A stretch of 64,000 nucleotides of DNA from Salmonirosea aquatica. GTDB taxonomy: Bacteria > Bacteroidota > Bacteroidia > Cytophagales > Spirosomataceae. Every line of letters begins with the position of its first letter. Positions within the stretch are counted from its first letter, which is position 1. Shown in pieces: positions 44,009 through 53,278 of this stretch. The notes beneath the pieces were generated by a model that saw nothing but the letters and a program-made list of their open reading frames with translations, had not been told where the DNA came from and ran no database searches. A program made the translations under genes and the position numbers. The stretch lies in assembly GCF_009296315.1 (NCBI RefSeq), contig NZ_WHLY01000002.1, positions 5,306,501 to 5,370,500 on the forward strand. The letters run 5' to 3'.

Positions 44009-44485
44009 CTACACGCCTATTGCCAAAGCCCGTAATGCTAGTAAACTCGCAATCAGCGTTAGCGCATTGCGGATGTAATTGGCGTTGAGCCATAGGGTTA
44101 CCTTACGGCTTGCTTGCGCGGGGGCCAACTGATCGGCTTTTCCCAGTTTAATGGCAGTGGGAATAAAGAAGGCAAAGGTACCCACCCGTTCCAGGAGCGC
44201 CACCAGGGCGGCGGCCATCCACCCGCTGTGGTCCGGTTGCTGCGATTGCCACGCAAAAACAAGGTTGGCCAGCGTGAGCAACGTGAGGGGGCCGGTCGTG
44301 ACAAAGGCCCAGAAGCTTCTACCTGAATCCAGGTCGCGCATCGCCGCGGCGTTGACCCGGTAGCCATCGGTGGTTTTATGGAACCACCGCGGCAGGACGA
44401 TTTTTGTCTCGTATAATCCGGCTCCAAAGGCAGTACCCAGATTCAGAATAAATAACGACAGTAAGATTTCAGATACGTGATTCAT
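44009..44485 (-). CDS. DUF1772-like membrane protein
   Basis: A 158-residue protein with four membrane helices (about 5-28, 58-78, 85-110, 130-155). Family-like features are the N-terminal GTAFGAGLYETKIVLPRW and the polar loop between helices. It is a distant relative of the protein at 38272. The gene is alone and has no clear partner; function unknown. Confidence 0.75.
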   Translation of the reverse strand: MNHVSEILLSLFILNLGTAFGAGLYETKIVLPRWFHKTTDGYRVNAAAMRDLDSGRSFWAFVTTGPLTLLTLANLVFAWQSQQPDHSGWMAAALVALLERVGTFAFFIPTAIKLGKADQLAPAQASRKVTLWLNANYIRNALTLIASLLALRALAIGV

Positions 44486-44761
44486 CGTTCGCTCTTTGAA
44501 TGGATGAAAGGATTGGTCTTGAACGTTTTATTTCGGACGCAAACCTAACTGCCCCTGGTCAGTTATATCTGGAAACGGGAGTCAATGGGTGGAAAAGTGA
44601 AGTAAACAGGAGTAATCGAGCGACAAACCCGATGAATCAGAAAAAGGGAAAAATCTTTTTTCCTGCTACTGAGATTCCCTAATTTTATAAAATCGGCTCA
44701 ATTTTCTAACAAGGGCCGTTTTTTGGATGTTAGGTTACTGTATACTTAAACTTTAATTACC

Positions 44762-46057
44762 GTGTCGACAAAAAAAATAACGCTTTTCGCCGGACTACTT
44801 GCGGGTGCACTCGCGGGTGTTCAACCCATGCAGGCCATAGCGCAAATGGCTAAAGACAAAATCGCCGATAGCGCTCCCGCCGAGCCTGTTATCAAGGTAC
44901 CCTCCAACTTCACGACGACCATCATTGCCGAAAATCTGGGACAGGCGCGGCATCTCGCCGTCACGCAACGCGGCGATGTGTACGTACGGCTGGCCAAGCC
45001 GGTCAATGGGAAAGGTACCCTGTTCCTGCACGATACCGATGGGGACGGAAAAATGGACGAGCAGAAAGGCTTCGGCGACTTCGGGGGTACCGGCGTAGCC
45101 CTGGCCGATGGCTACCTCTATACTACCTCCAACACGGAAGTATTCCGGTATAAGCTCAACGACCAACAACAGGTCGTCAGCCCCGATCAACCCGAACGCA
45201 TCGTCAAAGGCCTGACTGATAAGGGTACCCACAACACCAAATCGGTGGCTTTGGATAAAAATGGCAATATCTACGTAGGCATCGGAGCCCCCTCGAATGC
45301 CTGTCAGGTGAAGGACCGCACCAAGGGCTCGCCCGGTATGATGCCCTGCGCCATGCTCGATTCAGTGGGTGGGATCTGGCAGTTCAAGACCGATAAACCC
45401 GAGCAAATTTTGAAAGACGGCGTGCACTACGCTACCGGAATTCGTAACATGGTGGGCATGGACTGGAACGCCCAAACCAATTCGCTCTTCGTCATGCAGC
45501 ACGGGCGCGACCAACTCACTACATTGTTTCCGGACATGTACACCGTGCAGCAGTCGGCGGTATTACCCGCCGAAGCCATGTTTGAACTGAAAAAAGGGGA
45601 CGATGCCGGCTGGCCCTATACCTACTACGATCAGATTCAGAAAAAGAAAATAGTAGCCCCCGAGTACGGCGGCGACGGCAAGAAAGCCGTTACCGACAAG
45701 TACATCGATCCGGCGGCAGCCTACCCCGGCCACATGGCCCCCAATGGTTTGCTGTTTTATACCGGCGGCCAGTTTCCCGAAAAATATCGCAACGGTGCTT
45801 TCATTGCCTTCCATGGTTCCTGGAATCGTGCCCCTGAGCCTCAGGCGGGGTACTTTGTGGTGTTTCAGCCCTTCAAAAACGGCAAGCCTTCTGGCGAATG
45901 GGAGGTTTTTGCCGATAATTTTGCGGGGATGGAAACTGTGATGTCGCCGGGTAAGGCTATGCATCGCCCCTGCGGTCTCGCCCAGGGGCCCGACGGCTCG
46001 CTGTACGTGGCCGACGATGTGAAAGGTACCCTCTACAAGATTTCTTACGCTAAATGA
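44762..46057 (+). CDS. PQQ-type sugar dehydrogenase-like beta-propeller
   Basis: A 431-residue exported protein; the start codon is GTG, the only one that yields the signal peptide (about 1-28, ending PMQAIAQ). The domain fits the soluble quinoprotein glucose/sorbosone dehydrogenase family: SNFTTTIIAENLGQARHLAV at the start, then DTDGDGKMDE, HNTKSVALDKNGNIYVGIG, and GLAQGPDGSLYVADDVKGTLY at the end. It oxidises an aldose or polyol in the periplasm and passes electrons out. Its stop overlaps the next gene's start by 4 nt; that gene encodes a cytochrome c, the expected electron acceptor. PQQ synthesis genes are not in the window. Confidence 0.87.
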   Translation: MSTKKITLFAGLLAGALAGVQPMQAIAQMAKDKIADSAPAEPVIKVPSNFTTTIIAENLGQARHLAVTQRGDVYVRLAKPVNGKGTLFLHDTDGDGKMDEQKGFGDFGGTGVALADGYLYTTSNTEVFRYKLNDQQQVVSPDQPERIVKGLTDKGTHNTKSVALDKNGNIYVGIGAPSNACQVKDRTKGSPGMMPCAMLDSVGGIWQFKTDKPEQILKDGVHYATGIRNMVGMDWNAQTNSLFVMQHGRDQLTTLFPDMYTVQQSAVLPAEAMFELKKGDDAGWPYTYYDQIQKKKIVAPEYGGDGKKAVTDKYIDPAAAYPGHMAPNGLLFYTGGQFPEKYRNGAFIAFHGSWNRAPEPQAGYFVVFQPFKNGKPSGEWEVFADNFAGMETVMSPGKAMHRPCGLAQGPDGSLYVADDVKGTLYKISYAK

Positions 46058-46518
46058 GCCTACTTTTCAAGCCTTGTAGGGTAGTACTAATTATTGCCGG
46101 CTTGTTCTCCCTGCAAGCCTGCGCCCAGACCAAGAAGACAAGTACCAAAATGCCTGCCGCCACTGCCAAGACACAGACGATGGAAATGGCGATGGCTTCG
46201 GGACAGATCGTTTATGAGCAGAATTGTGCCGTCTGCCATCAGGCCGATGGCAGTGGGGTACCCCACCTTAATCCGCCCCTGAGCCAGACCGAATACGTAT
46301 TGGGAGAAAAAGCCCGGATTATTGGGGTAGTTCTGAACGGCTTGAATGCTCATGAACTCATCAACGGCGAAACGTACAGCAACGTAATGCCCGCCCACGA
46401 CTTTCTGACCGATCAGCAAATTGCCGATGTGCTGACCTTTGTCAGGAACAGTTTTGAGAACAAAGCTTCGGCGGTTTCCGTGGCGGAAGTAGCGGCGGAG
46501 CGCGCGAAGAAGAAGTAG
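46054..46518 (+). CDS. Lipoprotein c-type cytochrome
   Basis: A 154-residue protein with lipobox LQAC (acylation at C23), a flexible Lys/Thr/Ala-rich linker, and one haem site C58-x2-C61-H62 (CAVCHQADGSG). The Met in NVMPAHDFLTDQQIADVLTFVR is the likely sixth ligand. It takes electrons from the coupled sugar dehydrogenase and passes them to the respiratory chain. ATGA overlap with the dehydrogenase gene. Confidence 0.92.
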   Translation: MSLLFKPCRVVLIIAGLFSLQACAQTKKTSTKMPAATAKTQTMEMAMASGQIVYEQNCAVCHQADGSGVPHLNPPLSQTEYVLGEKARIIGVVLNGLNAHELINGETYSNVMPAHDFLTDQQIADVLTFVRNSFENKASAVSVAEVAAERAKKK

Positions 46519-46610
46519 GCGTTTGGCAGATACTGTAGTCTGGGTTTTTGAAATTTTGTAAAAAACCGGAATCCATACAATTTATTGCGAAGATCAATCT
46601 TTGCTTTCTA

Positions 46611-46648
46611 AAAAAAGGCGGACTGTTTCCCTGACAGCCCGCCTTTTT
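46611..46648. terminator. Bidirectional terminator after the cytochrome gene
   Basis: aaaaaaggcgg and ccgccttttt form the outer stem; ctgt/acag extends it inward with one mismatch. Loop ttccctg. It lies 4 bp from the stop of the convergent peptidase gene. Confidence 0.88.
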
Positions 46649-46652
46649 CCGA

Positions 46653-47687
46653 TCACTGCAATCTACCCAGGGCCGCTTCCAGTACCTTGTCACGGCCGGC
46701 GGCGAGGTCTTCTTTGGTATTGAGTACCCGTACCCTGGGCGAGACCCCGATACCTTCGTAGCTCTTGCCATCCGCCGCCCGAAAATCACCGGTACTGACG
46801 GAGTAAATCCACCCATTGGGGAGTTCGCGCTTCGGGTTGTCGGAGAAAATGCCGTAAGTCGTATCGCCTAGCTGCGTTACGGTCGGGAGTTGGTTCATGG
46901 CTAGGGCGAAGGTTTCGCCGGCGCTCTGGGTCAGGCGATTGGTGAGCAGCACCACGGGTTTGGGGTATTGCTTCTTACCCGTCGGTTCCACGTACCATTC
47001 AATCGGGGAGGTAAAATCGCTATGCTGCGGACCGTTGCGGAAGCGGGTGGTCATGAACAGCTTGCGATCACTGGCGAAACGCCCGGCCACGTATTGACTC
47101 GAACGGTCCAGCCCGCCGCCCAGATTGCGCACATCCACGATCAGACCTTTGGTGTCCGCTAGGGTACCCAGCACTTCATCCATCGCTCGCTCGTAGAAAC
47201 CGGGATTTTGCCCTAAATCCACGAAATAAAGGTACCCTACGTTTCCGGGTAGTTTGCCGTACAGGACATTCAGGCCCTCGGCGGTGGTCAATTCTTTTGG
47301 CTCCTGCACGTATTTCTGGGTGATAGCAGCGCTGAAATCGTCGCCCGTGTACACCGGGCCGCTGTCGTAGCGGCGGTAGGTAGGCCCGGGCGTGAGCAGC
47401 CAGATGTGGCCGTCGTTGAGTTCGCCCAGGGTTTGGGTCATGATCTTGAAAAGTTCGTCGTCGGTTGTGCCGGGCTTCACCTGAGGCCGGTACTTCTTAT
47501 AGATGGCGCTCCAATCCAGATTTTTGGCTTCAAATTGACCGTACATCCGGTCGAATTCTTGCCACAGCATTTCGTAGTTGGCTTCCGGTGTGTTAGCCGG
47601 TTCGGGGCCGAGGGTCAGGTCATTACAGGCGATTGTGCCCACCAGCAGGAGAACCAGGCAAAAGATTTTAATCAAAAAAGATTTCAT
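46653..47687 (-). CDS. S41-family peptidase lipoprotein
   Basis: The start at ATG 47687 gives 344 residues with a signal and lipobox GTIAC (C21); the longer frame upstream lies in the neighbouring gene. The helical N-terminal domain (EMLWQEFDRMYGQFEAKNLDW) precedes a PDZ-like part and the C-terminal peptidase domain with LIVDVRNLGGGLDR and nucleophile Ser in TQSAGETFALAMNQ. Tail-specific (Tsp/CtpA-like) peptidases of this type act on cell-envelope proteins. Starts 2 bp after the stop of the beta-barrel gene. Confidence 0.88.
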   Translation of the reverse strand: MKSFLIKIFCLVLLLVGTIACNDLTLGPEPANTPEANYEMLWQEFDRMYGQFEAKNLDWSAIYKKYRPQVKPGTTDDELFKIMTQTLGELNDGHIWLLTPGPTYRRYDSGPVYTGDDFSAAITQKYVQEPKELTTAEGLNVLYGKLPGNVGYLYFVDLGQNPGFYERAMDEVLGTLADTKGLIVDVRNLGGGLDRSSQYVAGRFASDRKLFMTTRFRNGPQHSDFTSPIEWYVEPTGKKQYPKPVVLLTNRLTQSAGETFALAMNQLPTVTQLGDTTYGIFSDNPKRELPNGWIYSVSTGDFRAADGKSYEGIGVSPRVRVLNTKEDLAAGRDKVLEAALGRLQ

Positions 47688-47689
47688 GG

Positions 47690-48511
47690 TCAGTAACGTT
47701 TTTGAAATTGGAACAAAAGTGATGCATGGAGTGCGTGGTCGGCCGTGCGAATGGTGCGGGGTTCGGGAAAACGCAGCCACTGGTAACGGTACCCTACTCC
47801 AAACGCGATCCGGCGACTCAACGCGAAGCGATAATTTAGATTGATCTCCGGACTGAGGTAGCTATTCACTGTGGCCCAGCGGGTACCCCCGAAAAAACTG
47901 GCGACCTCGGAGCGGTTGGGTTCCGAAACCACATTGCTGTACGGCATGCGGCTCACTGCCGCCAACACGGGCAGCGAGGCTCCGGCGGTTAGCGTATGGC
48001 GTTGACCCAGCGTCAGCCGGGTTTGGTACAATACCCGGAGTTCGGCGCTGTTGAAAGCCCAGGTGCTGAGCGCCAGTCCATCGGCGTAGCCCATTGTTTC
48101 GTGTAGCCCCAGGCCCAGCCAGGTACTGCGGCGGGCGGTGGAACGGAAGGCCCGCAGGTAGTCCACCGTGAGTTGGCCCCGGTATAGGGTAGGTACCAGC
48201 CAGAGCGGCTGCTCCTGTTCGGGCGAAAATTTGAAACCCCGGATGCCCAGGCCCGGCGCTACCAGATCGCCCACCCCTGCTTTGATACCTACCTGCCATT
48301 GGTTCCTGGACGAAAGCCGATTGTAGTTGATCCGGAGGCCGTTCAGGTTGGCGTAGTACCGCATGGGCGAAGCCTGCAAATCCCGCATCTTGAAAGTTTC
48401 GCGCTGATAGCCGATTTCAAGTTCAGAAAAAGGGGCCGGTTTTGTGGGAGTCTGGGCAAACGCCAGGGTACCCCCAAGCACCAGAAGTGCCGTGGAAAGA
48501 AATGTTTTCAT
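47690..48511 (-). CDS. Outer-membrane beta-barrel protein, function unknown
   Basis: A 273-residue protein with a signal peptide (MKTFLSTALLVLGGTLAFAQ). The rest alternates polar and hydrophobic/aromatic residues as in a transmembrane barrel (INYNRLSSRNQWQVGIKAGV, LNYRFALSRRIAFGVGYRYQ) and ends with aromatic residues FQFQKRY. I do not recognise a family. It lies between two S41 peptidase genes, 2 bp before one start, and is probably cotranscribed with them. Confidence 0.7.
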   Translation of the reverse strand: MKTFLSTALLVLGGTLAFAQTPTKPAPFSELEIGYQRETFKMRDLQASPMRYYANLNGLRINYNRLSSRNQWQVGIKAGVGDLVAPGLGIRGFKFSPEQEQPLWLVPTLYRGQLTVDYLRAFRSTARRSTWLGLGLHETMGYADGLALSTWAFNSAELRVLYQTRLTLGQRHTLTAGASLPVLAAVSRMPYSNVVSEPNRSEVASFFGGTRWATVNSYLSPEINLNYRFALSRRIAFGVGYRYQWLRFPEPRTIRTADHALHASLLFQFQKRY

Positions 48512-48526
48512 GGATAAATAGATGGA

Positions 48527-49951
48527 TTACTGGTTTGAAATGAGTTGCCGGACATACTGCATCGCCGGGTCCCGGCCCATCAGCACATCCTCGATCGAGG
48601 GAATTACTGGATGATCGGGCCGGATGCCCTGCCCTTTTTCCAGGTCGGCGGGTAGGTTGGCCATGTAGAAACCGAACAAAGGTACCCCCAGGTCAATTTT
48701 AGAATGGGGAAGTTGGGTGATGGCAAAAATGCCGCTGTTGTCGCCTTCGTAGGCCCCGCTCGTTTCCTGACCGATAAAGGTACCCCGCCGGTCGGCGTGC
48801 ACCCGGGCGGCGAATTCGGTGGTCACGGAAAAGCTACCGCCGTTGAGGAGCACGTACAGCTTGCCCGCAAAAGCGTGGCGTTCGGGCTTCCGGATTTTCA
48901 GCCCCCGCTGGGCGGTGAAAACGTAGCCATCCCCCTGTTTTTTTACCACCAACCCCCGCAGCATCCGGTAGAGTTTGGGCGTGTAGGCCGGGAAAGAGAG
49001 CGCCTTTTTCTGCCGGACGCTAATACGGTCGTAGTAGCGGAAAGGCCTTTGGGCCAGGTACCGATAAAGCTTTATGCCGTACTTTTCTTCGCCACCTTCA
49101 TTGTCACGCAGATCAAGGATCAGGGCAGTGCATTTGCGCGTTTCGATTTCCCGAAAAGCCTGCGCGAGGAATTTCTTGTACGAAGGTTCGTCGCCCTCGG
49201 TCCAGAATCGCCTGATTGTCAGCAGCGCTGTTTTGGTACTGTCCTCAAAACTAAGTCGGGCATTTTGGGACACGATACGGAGGGTACCCTCGTACTTTTT
49301 GATTGCTTCGAAAGTCACCGGAGCGATGCGTACCGTGGTATCGGTGTCGGCGTAGCAGTAGGTGAGGTCAAAAGTAGCCGGAGCACCCACGAAGGTAGCG
49401 TAGTAGCCGGAGAAGAAATGATTCAGATCTTCGTATTTGCCGTTGAGGGTTTTTCCGTCGGCGAAGGTACCCTGGGCCAGTAGCCTTTCAATGATGGCCG
49501 CCATCGGCTGACCGTTGATGGCCCCTACCTCAGCGCCGGGGGGAATAGTACCCGTATCGTAACTTCCCACTACCCACGCTTTATCCTGCAAAAAATACAG
49601 TTTCAACGGAAAAAGCGTATCGGGGTGAAACGGATAGTGTTGATCCCGGCCCGCCACGATCCATTTGATATGGCCGTCGCGCAGAGCTACCAGCAGGGGC
49701 GTCATCACTTGGTAGAATTCCTGCTGGCTCATGGGGCGGTTCAAGCGGGCCCGGGTCGCTACCATCAGGGAGTCGAAGGTACCCTTGGGCGTGTAGCGGT
49801 AGGGGGCGGGGTGGGCTTCCTGCAAAGCCGTTTGGAAACGGGCGAAGTCGGTTTGCAGTTGCTCCGGTGTCAGCACAAGGGGTACTTGACTGCGAGCAAA
49901 ACTGCTGTAAAAAAGCAGCAGCAGGGGGTACATCAGGTGTTTGTTTTTCAT
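48527..49951 (-). CDS. S41-family peptidase, secreted
   Basis: A 474-residue protein with a signal peptide (about 1-21, ending SFARSQ). A helical domain with LRDGHIKWIVAG precedes a PDZ-like segment (GAEVGAINGQPMAAI), and the peptidase domain has ALILDLRDNEGGEEKYG and LLNGGSFSVTTEFAARV with the Ser in the conserved position, followed by IGQETSGAYEG. It is related to the peptidase at 46653 but longer. It is the first gene of a three-gene unit whose middle gene encodes the beta-barrel protein, and lies downstream of the LytTR regulator gene. Confidence 0.88.
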   Translation of the reverse strand: MKNKHLMYPLLLLFYSSFARSQVPLVLTPEQLQTDFARFQTALQEAHPAPYRYTPKGTFDSLMVATRARLNRPMSQQEFYQVMTPLLVALRDGHIKWIVAGRDQHYPFHPDTLFPLKLYFLQDKAWVVGSYDTGTIPPGAEVGAINGQPMAAIIERLLAQGTFADGKTLNGKYEDLNHFFSGYYATFVGAPATFDLTYCYADTDTTVRIAPVTFEAIKKYEGTLRIVSQNARLSFEDSTKTALLTIRRFWTEGDEPSYKKFLAQAFREIETRKCTALILDLRDNEGGEEKYGIKLYRYLAQRPFRYYDRISVRQKKALSFPAYTPKLYRMLRGLVVKKQGDGYVFTAQRGLKIRKPERHAFAGKLYVLLNGGSFSVTTEFAARVHADRRGTFIGQETSGAYEGDNSGIFAITQLPHSKIDLGVPLFGFYMANLPADLEKGQGIRPDHPVIPSIEDVLMGRDPAMQYVRQLISNQ

Positions 49952-50055
49952 GGCTCGTTTTCTTTTGATTATTTATTCAAAAGTCCCCGAAAAAGGCCGT
50001 TTCCTGAATAGAGCGCCCACCGAACTGCACTGATTTGCTACCGAAGTGTCGGATT

Positions 50056-50853
50056 TTATTCCCCTAACCAACGCTTGAAATCACCCGCCTTTTCCCGACT
50101 GACCAGTACTTCCTCCGCAAAAGCGGGTTGCAGCGATACCTTCAATTTCCCGTTGAAATACAAATGCACCTTATCGATGGCCCGCAGTTCAGCGATGATC
50201 TGGCGATTGAGCCGGAAAAACCGCCGGTTGTCCAGCATGCTTTCCAGTTCGTCCATGGTGTAGTCGATCATCCATTCCTGGCCGTCGTGGGCTTTCAGAA
50301 AAACGATCTTGGAGCGGGTGAAGAAATAGGTGATATCCTCCGTGGGCACCGAAAACAGCCGCTGTCCCTGCTTGACCAGAAAACGGGTACGTTCCGGCCT
50401 CGACTCCGCCGGGCTCGTCCCGGCTTGGGCGGCAACCGATGGATTCAGTTGTTGCAGCAGGTTTGCCAGGGAAGCTTGCAAATTGGGCGTCAGGGATTGT
50501 TTGAGGGCTTGCAACTTGGCCAGCGCCCCCCGGAGGTCGTCTTCCCGGACGGGTTTGAGCAAATAGTCGATGCTATTGACCTTGAAGGCTTTCAGCGCGA
50601 ATTCGTCGTAAGCCGTGGTAAAAATGACCGGACAAGTGACCGCCACCCGGTTGAAGATCTCGAAACTCTGGCCATCGGCCAGTTCGATGTCCATCAAAAT
50701 CAGCTCGGGCATCGGGTGCGTACGGAGCCATTCGACCGACTGCTCCACACTGGCAAGCTGGCCCACTACGGTATCGGTGGGGGCTACCTGCGCCAGGAGC
50801 CGCTGTAATTTTCGGGCGGTTGCCTCTTCGTCTTCAATAATGAGGATGTTCAT
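50056..50853 (-). CDS. LytTR-family response regulator
   Basis: A 265-residue regulator: receiver domain with E7-D8 and phospho-acceptor D55 in LILMDIEL, K102 in YLLKPVREDDLRG, and a C-terminal LytTR DNA-binding domain (about 150-262; DITYFFTRSKIVFLKAHDG, FFRLNRQIIAELRAI). The gene overlaps the kinase gene by 20 nt, so they are a coupled pair. The downstream peptidase and beta-barrel genes may be its targets. Confidence 0.93.
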   Translation of the reverse strand: MNILIIEDEEATARKLQRLLAQVAPTDTVVGQLASVEQSVEWLRTHPMPELILMDIELADGQSFEIFNRVAVTCPVIFTTAYDEFALKAFKVNSIDYLLKPVREDDLRGALAKLQALKQSLTPNLQASLANLLQQLNPSVAAQAGTSPAESRPERTRFLVKQGQRLFSVPTEDITYFFTRSKIVFLKAHDGQEWMIDYTMDELESMLDNRRFFRLNRQIIAELRAIDKVHLYFNGKLKVSLQPAFAEEVLVSREKAGDFKRWLGE

Positions 50854-51880
50854 GGGGTAAATTGGGGATAAGCGGAATCAGTACCTGAAAATGCGTATCG
50901 GTTTGTTTCACCACCACTTCGGCCTGTTTCAGCAGGCGGTACTTGGTAGCGATGTTCTGAAGTCCGGTCTGGTTGGACGGGACGAGATTGGTTTTCTTTT
51001 GCAAAGTGTTGAGGACAAACAGGTTATTGGCTTCGTCGGAATAAATCCGTATCAGCAAGGGCCGGGTAGGTAGGGCCGCGTTGTGTTTGACGGCATTCTC
51101 AACCAGCAGTTGCAGCGTCAGCGGGGGGAGCAAAAAGGCATGATAGCGTTCGTCAATCGCCTGATCCAGTTCGATGCTGGACCCGAAGCGCATTTGTAAC
51201 AAGTTGAAATAGGCCCGGATGAAGTGCAGTTCCTGCTCCAAAGTGGTCAGGGGCTGTTCGTTGGTTTGTAGCAGATAACGGTACACCGATGCCAGTTCCT
51301 CGATAAACTGCTCCGCTTTTACCGGGTCTTCCGTCACCAGCGAGGACAAGGTACTCAGGCTATTGAATAGAAAATGGGGGTTGATTTGCGCTTTGAGCGA
51401 ATCGAGCTGACTTTGCAGATTTTCTTTCTTAAGTCGCTCGGCCTCGTAGTAGGTTTCCCACCATTGGCGGTAGAGGTGCTTTCCTTCGTAAATAGCCGCC
51501 ACTGGCAGGGTAAAGAGAAACGACACAAGCGTCGTAACCCAATAGGTACCCCCCGGCAAAGGGTACCCCCAGAATTGCGTGATGTCATAGAGGTAAGTAA
51601 TGATGACCCGATGCACCACCGTCGCGGTCAGCAGCCAGCCCAGTTCCAGAGCAATGCGTTGTTTGGTCTGGTTGAGGCGGGGGTACCTTCGCTGGGCGAG
51701 TTGGATACCTACCCGATTGATTTCCAGCAGAATCGTCCACTCGATCAGGCTGATGACCAGACCTTTCAACCAGCTGATGTGCTGTACATCGTTGTCGGGC
51801 TGGTAGAAAACAAAGTTGGCTACCACCGCCACCACCGCGATGCTGATTATTCGTAGAGCCTTGTCGTATTGTTTACCCAT
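50834..51880 (-). CDS. LytS-family sensor histidine kinase
   Basis: A 348-residue kinase with four membrane helices in residues 8-130, a linker, and the His_kinase motif INPHFLFNSLSTLSS with H169. The C-terminal ATPase domain has LTLQLLVENAVKHN but the G boxes are weak (the LSL/GLQNIATKYR segment stands in for the G2 box). It is the partner of the overlapping LytTR regulator. A perfect 14-bp palindrome lies 43 bp upstream of its start. Confidence 0.88.
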   Translation of the reverse strand: MGKQYDKALRIISIAVVAVVANFVFYQPDNDVQHISWLKGLVISLIEWTILLEINRVGIQLAQRRYPRLNQTKQRIALELGWLLTATVVHRVIITYLYDITQFWGYPLPGGTYWVTTLVSFLFTLPVAAIYEGKHLYRQWWETYYEAERLKKENLQSQLDSLKAQINPHFLFNSLSTLSSLVTEDPVKAEQFIEELASVYRYLLQTNEQPLTTLEQELHFIRAYFNLLQMRFGSSIELDQAIDERYHAFLLPPLTLQLLVENAVKHNAALPTRPLLIRIYSDEANNLFVLNTLQKKTNLVPSNQTGLQNIATKYRLLKQAEVVVKQTDTHFQVLIPLIPNLPHEHPHY

Positions 51881-51922
51881 AGTCAGGTAAAAATAGTGGA
51901 AAGGCTACACTCGCATCAACAT

Positions 51923-51936
51923 ACTACGGCCGTAGT
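51923..51936. promoter_or_regulatory. Perfect palindrome upstream of the LytS/LytTR pair
   Basis: actacggccgtagt is an exact 14-bp palindrome 43 bp upstream of the kinase start; ctacact and agtgtag words flank it. It is a good candidate operator for the pair or for another dimeric regulator. Confidence 0.5.
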
Positions 51937-52143
51937 GTAGAAAATATCGACCCAACCGTTAGAATCTGTTTTTGAAAAAGAAAGAACCGCTTGCTGTTCG
52001 TTTCTGCTCAACGCGGTGGGGAAGCACGCGCCAGGGTATTTTACAATAGGAGTTATAGGGATGCTTTTAATAAGTCATGTTGATTTTATTTTAGCCTATC
52101 TTACCTACGCAGAATACATGTTCAACTCGTTAACGCTAATACG

Positions 52144-52428
52144 ATGAAAAAAATAACAATCGAATGGGATGCCCGGGTACTCTTTCTGGTTCTGGGAATA
52201 CTGGCAATCGGGGCCATTGCCGCCTTTACACCAAAAGATGTTGCACAGGCCGAAAATGGAAACGGCCGCTATCAGGCGGTATCGAGCGAACGGGGATTCA
52301 TTATTCTCGACACCAGAACGGGGCAGTATATTCTCGATTCCCAAGTGGGATACGGCAAGCAGATGACGTGGATCAAGGGAGACTTCGCTAAGTCGTATCA
52401 GAAAGGTACCGACAAGTCGGGAGAATAA
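52144..52428 (+). CDS. Small membrane-anchored protein, function unknown
   Basis: A 94-residue protein with an N-terminal hydrophobic helix (about 11-29, VLFLVLGILAIGAIAAF) and a soluble tail with FIILDTRTGQYIL. I do not recognise it. The length and the presence of one helix with a periplasmic or cytoplasmic tail resemble many small Bacteroidota membrane proteins. Convergent with the PhyH gene. Confidence 0.62.
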   Translation: MKKITIEWDARVLFLVLGILAIGAIAAFTPKDVAQAENGNGRYQAVSSERGFIILDTRTGQYILDSQVGYGKQMTWIKGDFAKSYQKGTDKSGE

Positions 52429-52449
52429 ACAGGTACCCTGGATCTATGA

Positions 52450-53238
52450 CTACTTCACCAGAAAATCCGCCCCCTCCGAAATGCCCGTACCCGCCGCTTC
52501 CAATAGGCTACCTTCGAAAGGTACGATCGGCGTGTAGCTGCATTCATGAACGTCTTTGTAGGGCTTATTGGAGGCCAGATTGTAGGCGGTGATGATCGAC
52601 CAGCGGGGCTTGTCCGATAGATTGGCGGCGGAGGCGTGCAGGGTGTTGCAGTGAAAAAAGGCCGTGTCGCCCGGTTCCATTTCGAGGTAGTCGAGCGGCA
52701 TGATTTTCAGCGCTTCGGTCACTTTTTCCAGGTCGGCACCTACCTGCTCGCCGGTGAAGCCGTGTTCGACGCGGCCCATTTTGTGCGAACCCCGGATCAT
52801 TTGCAGGCAGCCGTTTTCGCGGGTGGCGGGCGTGAGGGCCGTGAGGGCGCTGAGCATGTCCGGGAATAAGAAACCGTTGTTCTTGTACCAGTACCCGTAG
52901 TCCTGATGCCACTCCCAGGCCCCGCCCGTGCGGGGTTCCTTTTGCATCAGCTTGGAGTGGTAATGCGCCACCGTCCCGCCCAACAGTTGCTCTACGGCCC
53001 GGACGGTGCGGGCTGCACGGGCGAATTGACTGTACAGACTGTCGTCCAGCGCGTACCAGAGGGCGAGCTTGGTTTTCAGGCCCGAAGCATCGGTGCGGTC
53101 GTAGGATTTTTGCCGGAGCAGCGAGTCGGAAGTCGCTACCTCATACAGCAGGCCTATCTCTTCCGGCGAAAAGAAGTTTTTCACTACGACATAGCCATCG
53201 CGGCGGTAGGTTTCGAGGTGTTTGTGGGTGAAGGTCAT
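52450..53238 (-). CDS. Phytanoyl-CoA dioxygenase (PhyH) family protein
   Basis: The start is ATG 53238 (MTFTHKHLETYRRDG, 262 aa); the frame extends 47 codons upstream, but that part is basic and lies before the family start. The Fe(II)/2-oxoglutarate site is visible: H and D of the HxD in WHQDYGYW, the distal His in FFHCNTLHASAAN, and Arg in KPRWSIITAYN. The family hydroxylates small molecules and often occurs in carbohydrate or natural-product clusters. Its substrate is unknown; it lies next to the sugar epimerase gene. Confidence 0.87.
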   Translation of the reverse strand: MTFTHKHLETYRRDGYVVVKNFFSPEEIGLLYEVATSDSLLRQKSYDRTDASGLKTKLALWYALDDSLYSQFARAARTVRAVEQLLGGTVAHYHSKLMQKEPRTGGAWEWHQDYGYWYKNNGFLFPDMLSALTALTPATRENGCLQMIRGSHKMGRVEHGFTGEQVGADLEKVTEALKIMPLDYLEMEPGDTAFFHCNTLHASAANLSDKPRWSIITAYNLASNKPYKDVHECSYTPIVPFEGSLLEAAGTGISEGADFLVK

Positions 53239-53278
53239 GGTAGGTAGGTGTCTTTTGACAGTAGTTGTTGAAGCCTGA

